From assembly GCF_932294415.1 (NCBI RefSeq), contig NC_065545.1, forward strand, positions 23,111,357 through 23,175,356: 64,000 nt of DNA, written 5' to 3'. Positions 57,692 through 64,000 of this stretch are shown in pieces. Position 1 is the stretch's first letter. Every line of letters starts with the position of its first letter. The notes under the pieces are model-generated. The model had not been told where the DNA came from. It saw only the letters and a program-made list of their open reading frames with translations, and did not search any database. This DNA comes from Quercus robur. Its lineage: Eukaryota; Streptophyta; Magnoliopsida; Fagales; Fagaceae. The position numbers were made by a program, and so were the translations under genes.

Positions 57692-57879
57692 TCGGTTTCG
57701 CTAAGCTTAAGCATATATATATATATATATATATATATAGGTACAAAATTTTCGTTTCGCACATTTTCTCATCAGCAAAAAACGGAGCCGCTAAGAAAAC
57801 ACTGAAAAGGAATTGAAAATTTAAAGTACGCAAACAAAGAATTACCGGTAGTGATGGAAACAGCGAGCACCGACATCAT
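52495..57879 (-). CDS. Receptor-like serine/threonine kinase, ALE2-like, proline-rich ectodomain
   Basis: A plasma-membrane receptor kinase. Eight exons (minus, 5' to 3'): 57846-57879, 56347-56787, 55646-56017, 54728-54937, 53681-54052, 53280-53523, 53050-53197 and 52495-52872. All splice sites are GT-AG and the frame closes at 732 aa. The start is the first of two adjacent ATGs ([12 protein letters not shown]). A signal-like stretch [18 protein letters not shown] is at about 18-35. A Pro/Ser/His-rich ectodomain (40-155) follows, then a Cys-containing domain ([21 protein letters not shown], about 159-280) and a transmembrane helix (about 314-338). The kinase has P-loop GEGGFG (395-400), VAIK Lys416, HRD with Asp516 and DFG with Asp534, so it is predicted active and of the RD type. 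The layout matches the ALE2/At4g02010 group, one member of which acts in epidermal and cuticle development. The specific role here is unknown. Confidence 0.92.
57644..57690. repeat. (CT)n-(CA)n compound microsatellite in the kinase gene's first intron
   Basis: About 17 CT units pass into about 7 CA units. An (AT)n run (57713-57739) follows 25 bp later. Both lie between exons 1 and 2. Confidence 0.9.
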
Positions 57880-60035
57880 CACCGACGCCGTTGATTAAGC
57901 GTTTCAGATCTGTGAGATTCGATGGGAATCAACGGCGAGATCAAACTGTGAAGAACCAAATGAGCATGAACAAACTTTTTGAGTTTAAAAAAAGCAACAA
58001 CAACACTACTAGGAGCTGAAACAATTTGCGGCCGTAAACGGAGGAGGATCCAACGGCGGAGATATAATGAAAATTGGAACTCGGAACAGTGGACTCAGAG
58101 TCAAACTCGTCATTACTGAGTAGGAATCGGAGAGGCTCAGTTTGAAAAAACTTAAGAAATGAATTAAAACTCTCGAGCTCCGAGAGAAAGGTTTTTTTCT
58201 TTGGTGACTGTTGGTGGAGATGTCGTTGAGTTCACTCTGTTATCAGAGCTCCAGAAGCTTTTTTTTTTTTTTCTTTTTTTGCTTTTTATAATTTTTTGTT
58301 TTCAGCCTTTTTTTTTTTTTTTAATAATTTGGACATGTCAGAAAGCAGATTACGTGTGCCGTTAACGAAAACGAATAAGAACAAATTAACGGTAAAAATT
58401 AAAAAATAAAATAAAGTACTTCCTTTTTGCTTTATTATGGGTATGGAAATATTTAATTTTTATGAATTTTAATTTTAATTTTAACAGAAACTCATATATA
58501 TATATATATATATATATGTGTTACATTATTCAAAATTCTATTCCACAATTGTAATTCAATTAGCAACTTTATTCTCCGCTTTCCATTATAATTTTTGAAT
58601 TATAAAAAAATAGTGAAATTTTCACATTTCATTATAAAATATAGAGTAATATAATTTACTCTTAAATACCTTAGAGTTGGTTTGTCAAGACTCTTTTTTT
58701 AATTTATTTAGTTTATTTAGTTATAAACTTATAATTATTAAATTAAAAAAAATATATTGAAATTTTCAACTTTGATCTATAAAATATATACTAATATAAT
58801 TAACTCTTAAATACTTTAAGGGATGGTTTGTCAAAGACTTTTTTATTTATTTAGCTTATTTAATCAATGTATAACTAATTCTCAAAAAAAAAAAAATAGT
58901 ATAACTTTTTAAAGTTTTGTTTTTGTAAAAATAGTTATGCTCAACTTATTTTTAAACTCAATAGAGTAATAAAATAAGAGCTCAAAATATATATTTTAAC
59001 TATAAATTTATCCATTTCCTTAGAAATGAAACAAAATACTATGTGGTACCAGAACATGGGTCCTCTGTAGGCTATAAAATACTAAGATTTGGGTTCTCTC
59101 AAAAATAAAAAATAAAAAATTCTTAGCGTTGGAATGCTATGTTTATACTTTATACACTTTTATAGTTTTATAGTGAAAGAAGTATATAGCATATTCTTTT
59201 GCATATTTGGGTTGGCGGGCGCAAATTAAGAGTAAGTATATTGCATATTCACTGAAATTTTTGAAGGTATAGTTTGGTTGCACACAAAATAATAATTTTG
59301 TTTCATTTTAGTTAATTATGATGGATTGGTCTATTTCTTAGCCTAAACTATATTATGCTTAATGCTATTTTAATGAAGACCAGCTACGCCAAAAACAGAA
59401 GTGATGAAAGTTATGAATAATGACGTATTATATTGAGTAACTTTCTACATTTTACGCTTTTACCTTATACTACTTAAATTAACTAGATAATACCTAAAAT
59501 AGGGAAGTTAAGTAGATTTTTACCTTAAAAAAGTGTTTAAATGAACCAAAGTAGAAAGTGTGACTATTTAGAAACATAATTCTACTTCTAATTAGTACTA
59601 CTACTTCATTATGTCCTATATTTGCACTGTGCATTAAAAACAAATTCTTTTTAACCCATATTTTGGTAAAGATCTCTATGCTATAATAAAAAAAAAATAA
59701 AAAATTAATTAGATTAGTGATAATAACAAACCCAGAGAATTATTGAGGCAATTCAACAAAATCTCATAATTAGAGCTCAAGTCTCTCTCATGAAATCAAT
59801 GTTGGACAAGCAATGTTATAGATTGATTATAAAATCTAACCATCACACCAATTTTAAAATAATAAATTACTAATCTTTAAGAAAAATACACCATTATATA
59901 TTTCTTATACTAAAAGACTGTGCATGAGGATCACGTGGCACAAGCCGTGACCATGAATCTTGGAATTAAGTCCAACTCCCTTGCCAACAAGGCAATGTCT
60001 TTTTTTATTTGGGATACGCACAGGGCATTGTCTTT
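57880..60035. other. Kinase promoter/5' UTR, then AT-rich intergenic DNA
   Basis: 57880-58250 is relatively GC-rich and should hold the 5' UTR and promoter of the receptor kinase; I do not see an unambiguous TATA box. 58260-60035 is AT-rich with poly(T) runs (58261, 58309), an (AT)n run (58494-58517) and a loosely repeated AATATAATTTACTCTTAAATACCTTA segment at about 58650 and 58795. No gene is seen. Confidence 0.55.
58640..58900 (+). repeat. Diverged direct repeat, about 145 bp apart
   Basis: TATAAAATATAGAGTAATATAATTTACTCTTAAATACC...TTTGTCAAGACTTTTT...TTTATTTAG... at 58630-58740 recurs as TATAAAATATATACTAATATAATTAACTCTTAAATACTT...TTTGTCAAAGACTTTTT at 58778-58860. It is an ancient local duplication without coding content. 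Confidence 0.6.
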
Positions 60036-60039
60036 AATC

Positions 60040-60345
60040 CATAGATGCTGACATTTGAAAATCCTTTTTCAATATTTGGAAGTGGAACTTGATGCTAAAG
60101 TTATTTCAGATGTTATTAGTTCTGGAAACTCCCCTAATGCTGCTTATTCTTTCTTGCTTTTTGATTGCAGATTATTGCTGGAAAAGATTCCCCACATCAC
60201 AATGAAGCATGTATTTAGGGAGGCAAATAGAAGTGCTAATGCACTTGTTAGAATAGGTTGTAATTTGCAAGAAGATCTTGTATTTTTTTATTATCCCCCA
60301 TCTGATGTAATTGCTGCCTTAGAGCACTTACAGAAATGGTGCTAA
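60040..60345 (+). pseudogene. RNase H fragment of a LINE
   Basis: The plus-strand frame reads LEVELDAKVISDVISSG, then LLFDCRLLLEKIPHITMKHV, FREANRSANALVRIG and a C-terminal YYPPSDVIAALEHLQKW. This is the second half of the plant LINE RNase H-like domain (usual motifs: VESDAxxV, DCRxLL, HVxREANxxADxLA). The catalytic Asp position in ELDAK is kept. ADALA has become ANALV. The first half of the domain (with the other catalytic residues) is garbled at 59930-60040. Confidence 0.75.
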
Positions 60346-60426
60346 AAAGCTAAAAAGCTATTTTTAGCACCACAAATTACAAATATTGGCTGCAGCAATG
60401 GAGCTATATCTAAAAATTTTAACCCT

Positions 60427-60467
60427 TGAGCTACAGTGCACATCTATAGGATGTGCACTGTAGCTCA
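60427..60467. repeat. Perfect 17-bp hairpin
   Basis: TGAGCTACAGTGCACAT (60427-60443), a 7-base loop CTATAGG, and the exact reverse complement ATGTGCACTGTAGCTCA (60451-60467). Confidence 0.95.
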
Positions 60468-60644
60468 ATGCTAAACCCAAATAATATTTTTTATTCTCCA
60501 TTTGCTTTAAAATATTGTTTTAATTCACCCAACACGTTTTACTCTGTCTTTCTTCATTGAGCTTCAAACAGCTCTCTCTTCTCATTCTCCCTCATTGAGC
60601 TTCTCTAGCATCTCTCTCTCGTGCCTCTTTGAGTAAATCGTTGT

Positions 60645-60825
60645 CGTCTTGCTGCTGATGGGTCGTCGTCACACCACTGAGGATCGCCATTGTGCCGCTG
60701 GATGGATCGTCGTCTTGCCTCTGATGGGTCACCGTCATGCCGCAATGGATCGCGTCATGCCATTAGATGGATTGCCGCCGTGCCACTGGGTAGATCGCCA
60801 TCGTGCCTCCCTTCTTTGGGTGGAT
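60645..60825. repeat. Degenerate tandem repeat GATGGATCGTCGTC..TGCC
   Basis: Roughly six imperfect units of 20-35 bp containing GATGG(G/A)TC(G/A)(T/C)CGTC and (C/G)TGCC(A/G)C. It is locally far more GC- and CpG-rich than its surroundings. Confidence 0.6.
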
Positions 60826-61331
60826 CGTGGTCGTGGGTTGCTAGATTTTGTGGTGGGTTCGGGTGTGGATGAATTTGCAGTTGGCTTGTGCTGGCTTTTG
60901 ATGGTTTGGATTGGTAGTTAGTGGCGGTGTGCCAATTGGTGAAGAACATGGGTTTTGTGGGTTTGTGGTGGTGGATCGTGCCTGGTGGCAGATCGATGGT
61001 GGGTTTTGCCATGGATTGGTTGTGAGTTGGTGGCTGGGTTGACTTGACACAACAGCGAGTGGTGGTGATGGTGGTGGTGCCGTGAGGGGCTGTGGGTTAA
61101 AGAGAGGGAAGAGAGGGAGAAGACAGAGATAAAGATGAATAGTGAGAAAAAAATAATAAATAAGTGTTTGTGGATATATGTTATTTTATTATGATGTTTA
61201 TATTATTTTATTGTGTTAAAAGCTAAAATAAATCCACTGCTTCAGCATGTGAGTAGGTAAGATAGATAAAGTAATTTTTTGTGATACCAAATAGCTAAAA
61301 TTATAGCTTCACTGCTGTGGATGCTCTTAGT

Positions 61332-62073
61332 GAGTGCAGATAAAAACAGGGAAACATTTTGTAGGCATGTTGCCAACTTAGCCATTTTGGCTGCTTAGTT
61401 TATATATATTTCCTTTAAACCAAAAAAAAAAAAGAAAAACCTTTTTTTTTTTTCGAAAGCTAGTAAATGCACCTGTGTTGTGTTCCGATAATACAGATCA
61501 TTTATGGGTCACTGGTAATGACAGCTATGTCATTCCCTACACTATCAAATCATAAAAGATTAGTATTCATCTTTTGAATTGAGATTTCGTGCAATGTCTA
61601 GGGTATTGCATAGGGTGCAATAGCTCTAATCCCATCCCTTGATATAATCTAATGGCTAGAATGAAAGGACATGTCAGCGATCCTTGTTACATTATTTTTC
61701 TTTTCTTTTTTTTCCCTTTCTTTTTCTCTTCGGATTTACCAAATTCAAAAAATATCTCTCTCTTCAACCAGAAAAATTTGTGACTAAATCCTTTTTCTCT
61801 TTGTTGCCGAATTTCAATGGTTGCAGCTAGCAACCACCGAGTCCACCACACCACCACCTTGTGCTATTTGGTCTAGCGTTTTCCTTTTTTGAAGGCTTCT
61901 CTCTCAAGCCCCGTCGAGCTTCTGCTTGCACCTACACCACCGCTGCTGGCAGCGCTTCTCATTAGCATCACCACGAGTCAACACCACTCGTGGTTGCCAA
62001 GTTCCATCTCTCTTTCCCTCTAGTGTCTTTTCTATCTTATTTTTCTTTTTGTTTCTCATTTTGCTTGCCTTTT
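61332..62073. other. Intergenic DNA between two TIR elements
   Basis: AT- and C/T-rich sequence with TTCTTTTCTTTTTTTTCCC runs near 61700. No gene is recognised. Confidence 0.5.
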
Positions 62074-63138
62074 AGCATCCACATCAGTGGATGCAAACTT
62101 TCCATCTATTTTGCACAAAAAAACTATTTTTTCTATTTTACACACCCATTTTTATAGAACACCCACATCAGTTTATCTATTCTGCACATTTATTGAATAA
62201 AATATTCATTCTTTTACAATTTTTTATTATTCTCTCCCTCACCTCCTCTCTCTCTCTCTCACAGACCCAGTCAAAAACCCATCTCTCCCTCACTGCCTCT
62301 CTCTCTCACTTTCTCACCAACCAAACAATAATTACAATCCTCCATTTCATAATAAAATAACCACAAAACATCCAAACAACATCCCAAATTTTCCCACAAA
62401 CCAAACAACTCAGATTTAAGACAAATTAAACAAAATTTTCTTAAATCCTCCCACCTCCACCACCACCACCACACAAACCACCATGAACGACTGTGACAAA
62501 TCTTAAGATTTTAGCTCCTCCACGGGCCCACACCTACACCACCCCAAATCTTAAGATTTTAGCTCCGATTTGACGATCTCTTCATCTTGATTCCTAGCAC
62601 CACCAAATCAGAGAAGACAATGCGATAGGAAAGAAATAAAGGAATTTAAAATTCACAAAGCTAGAGAGAGAGAGAGGATTGGAGTTGTCGAGACCCATCA
62701 TCACCCACCCTGATCGGCAAACAGAGCCATTCAAGACCCATTAAAGTTGTCGAGACCCAAAACCCCGTCGCCTCGTCGCTTCAAGGCCATGGAGATGTGG
62801 GTTCCAATGAAGCCAACGACGCTAGTGACGAGGACAGTGAGGCCAGTGATGAGGACGGCGAGGGTTGGAGCTAGAAGGAGAAGAGAAAAGGAAAAAGAAG
62901 CAGAGACAAAAGAGAGAAAAATGAGAAAAACGGTTGGCAACCAAAGACAAGAGAGAGAAAAAAAATTAATAAAATAATAAATGCAAGTGCTACAGTAATC
63001 ATGCATATATGCACAGTTACTGTAGGAATTATGCATTTATGCACATTTTTACACCCACTGATGTGGGTGTTTTTTTTTTATCAAAATGTGTAAAATGAAG
63101 GATTTTTTTTGCATTTTGCAAGACTTTGAGTGGATGCT
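62074..63138. mobile_element. Pack-type TIR transposon carrying a host gene fragment
   Basis: The ends form long, imperfect inverted repeats of about 85-95 bp. The left arm (62074-62172) runs AGCATCCACATCAGTGG ... CTATTTTACACACCC ... ACACCCACATCAG. The right arm (63057-63138) is its inverse, CTGATGTGGGTGT ... AAAATGTGTAAAATG ... GAGTGGATGCT. The roughly 880-bp interior has no transposase but contains a coding fragment resembling UDP-glucuronate 4-epimerase (62740-62872) and a duplicated AAATCTTAAGATTTTAGCTCC segment (62498 and 62545). Long TIRs plus a captured exon are the hallmarks of Pack-TYPE elements. The superfamily is undecided: no 9-bp TSD is visible, and the outer bases TTTA/TAAA may belong to the TIR. 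Confidence 0.72.
62740..62872 (-). pseudogene. Captured fragment of a UDP-D-glucuronate 4-epimerase (GAE)-like gene
   Basis: The minus strand reads VLVTSVVGFIGTHISMALKR then RGDGVLGLDNFN. Plant GAE proteins (Golgi enzymes making UDP-galacturonate for pectin) begin their Rossmann fold with VLVTGAAGFVGTHVS.ALKRRGDGV.GLDNFN. The match covers the NAD-binding loop and stops right after DNFN. The first Gly of GxxGxxG is Ser here, and a stop follows two codons later. Only about 40 residues are present, so no enzyme can be made. It sits centrally between the inverted repeats. Confidence 0.72.
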
Positions 63139-64000
63139 CTAAACATGACAAAAAGCTTGATTTTGCTTGGGTTTAAAAAATGGGTATGGAAGAATGTACT
63201 GTGATTAAATGGAAAATTGTATGCTTGTAGTTGTGTGTATGGGTCTCTTGGCTTTGGCATTAAGGAAATTTTGATATCGGATTTATAAATTTTATTTTTT
63301 TTTCCCTGATTTCATTACCAAAGATTCATTCATTTCTTTCATTTATGTTTTACAACACTAAATATTATCACCTTAGTTTCTTTTATTGAAATACTGCTAT
63401 GCTTCTTAGCTTAATAATATTTCTTAGTTTGTTGCTATTGTGGTTTGGGTTTCACATTAGTTCATTGTCTTATTTTAATATTGATTTTGGAAATACACAT
63501 AAGTTGTTTGTGAAAATTTCTATTCAAAACTTTTGAAGTGAGGTTAATTATTTTACATGCATACTATGCGATCTTGAGGACGATTCATCAAATTGAGAAA
63601 TGCACCAAGATATTCTCCAGTTGGGCTGATTCCCTTCACTTCCTACTCACAGAAGAGAAGATGGAAGAGAAGGATGTAGCTGAGGTGAGGAATAGAGTGT
63701 AGGAAGATGGTCAAGTTCTTGCATTTTCTATTTCAATTAATCATTCCAATTCCAATTCCAATTTTAGCTGTGAGGAATGCAAGAATTAGTCTATGGCTTT
63801 TTCAACAATAATGAGGACAGATAGACAAGTTTTTGTATTTATCACCATATATGTATAAAAGTGGGAAAAAATGAAGTATGTAATGAACTTGTCCCAGATA
63901 TTGTGTTGTGCCTTTTGTTGTTACTATGTAATTGAATCACTGAGCAAGTTGCATCTTCATGTTACAGCTAATTTTGTGTTGATGAATGGATGTATACAAT
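63139..64000. other. Sequence to the window end, no gene assigned
   Basis: AT-rich sequence with one more coding-like stretch (63560-63705, plus strand: LRTIHQIEKCTKIFSSWADS followed by Lys/Glu-rich residues). It could be an exon of a gene continuing beyond the window. I do not recognise the family, and no second exon confirms it. Confidence 0.3.

Larger units (their letters stand above)
60340..61331. mobile_element. Putative non-autonomous TIR element
   Basis: The left end (AGCTATTTTTAGCACCACAAATTA) resembles, inverted, the right end (TTTGTGATACCAAATAGCTAAAATTATAGCT ... GTGGATGCTCTTA, 61280-61331). The right tip TGGATGCTCT is the same as the tip of the element at 62074-63138, suggesting one family. 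The interior has a perfect 17-bp hairpin (60427-60467) and a degenerate GGATCGTCGTC-type tandem repeat (60645-60825), both non-coding. A long open frame (60649-60921) is a by-product of the GC-rich repeat. The left border and TSD are uncertain. Confidence 0.5.

Noticed and set aside
60649-60921. 90-aa open frame as a gene
   Set aside because: It follows a degenerate GGATCGTCGTC repeat and overlaps open frames on the opposite strand. Openness comes from high GC content.

Overview
This is nuclear DNA of a flowering plant, very probably a woody eudicot. The genes have GT-AG introns. A nuclear-encoded plastid protease (CLPP5), a group IIe WRKY factor and a proline-rich receptor kinase are present. 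The repeats are typical plant LTR retrotransposons, a plant SINE and a Helitron. The LTR families remind me of Fagales (oak/chestnut) sequences, but that is an impression and not a measurement. There is no prokaryotic, organellar or viral genome here, and I see no rRNA, tRNA or CRISPR array.

Layout. 1-16660 is a nest of SIRE-like Copia retrotransposons. The 3' half of element A (LTR 2961-3982) sits inside element B (env-like remnant 5167-6353). B's 3' LTR is broken into three pieces by a reversed deletion derivative, element C (7171-14710), and by solo LTR D2 (15429-16537, TSD CTATT). Element C itself carries solo LTR D1 (10441-11552, TSD GTTGA). 16661-20590 is intergenic, with a SINE that keeps a perfect 10-bp TSD and a GC-rich repeat. 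20591-21907 is a three-exon WRKY gene (+). 24072-31640 is a reversed LINE 3' end interrupted twice: by a Tat/Ogre-like solo LTR (24300-25969, TSD ATAGG) and by a two-LTR Copia (26736-31486).

33198-57879 holds the host genes, all on the minus strand: CLPP5 (nine exons, 305 aa), a decayed INO80-subunit-B-like (PAPA-1/HIT finger) pseudogene, a single-exon PMEI/invertase-inhibitor-domain secreted protein with a repeat-expanded linker, and an eight-exon ALE2-like receptor kinase (732 aa). Between them lie a 3.5-kb Helitron carrying a crooked-neck-like exon fragment, and a reversed Gypsy gag-protease fragment with its 5' LTR. 58200-64000 is AT-rich repeat-derived DNA with an RNase H relic of a LINE and two terminal-inverted-repeat elements. 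The second of these contains a fragment of a UDP-glucuronate 4-epimerase-like gene (Pack-type capture).

The host genes act in different processes (plastid proteolysis, transcription, cell-wall/apoplast inhibition, surface signalling), and nothing suggests a gene cluster. Intron-exon structures were deduced by hand from splice sites and reading-frame continuity. Every frame closes for CLPP5, WRKY and the receptor kinase. The least expected signals are two gene-fragment captures by DNA transposons, a pol/env-less LTR element, and arrays of palindromic CpG words (TCGA, TCGCGA, TGCGTACGCA) in three unrelated LTR families.
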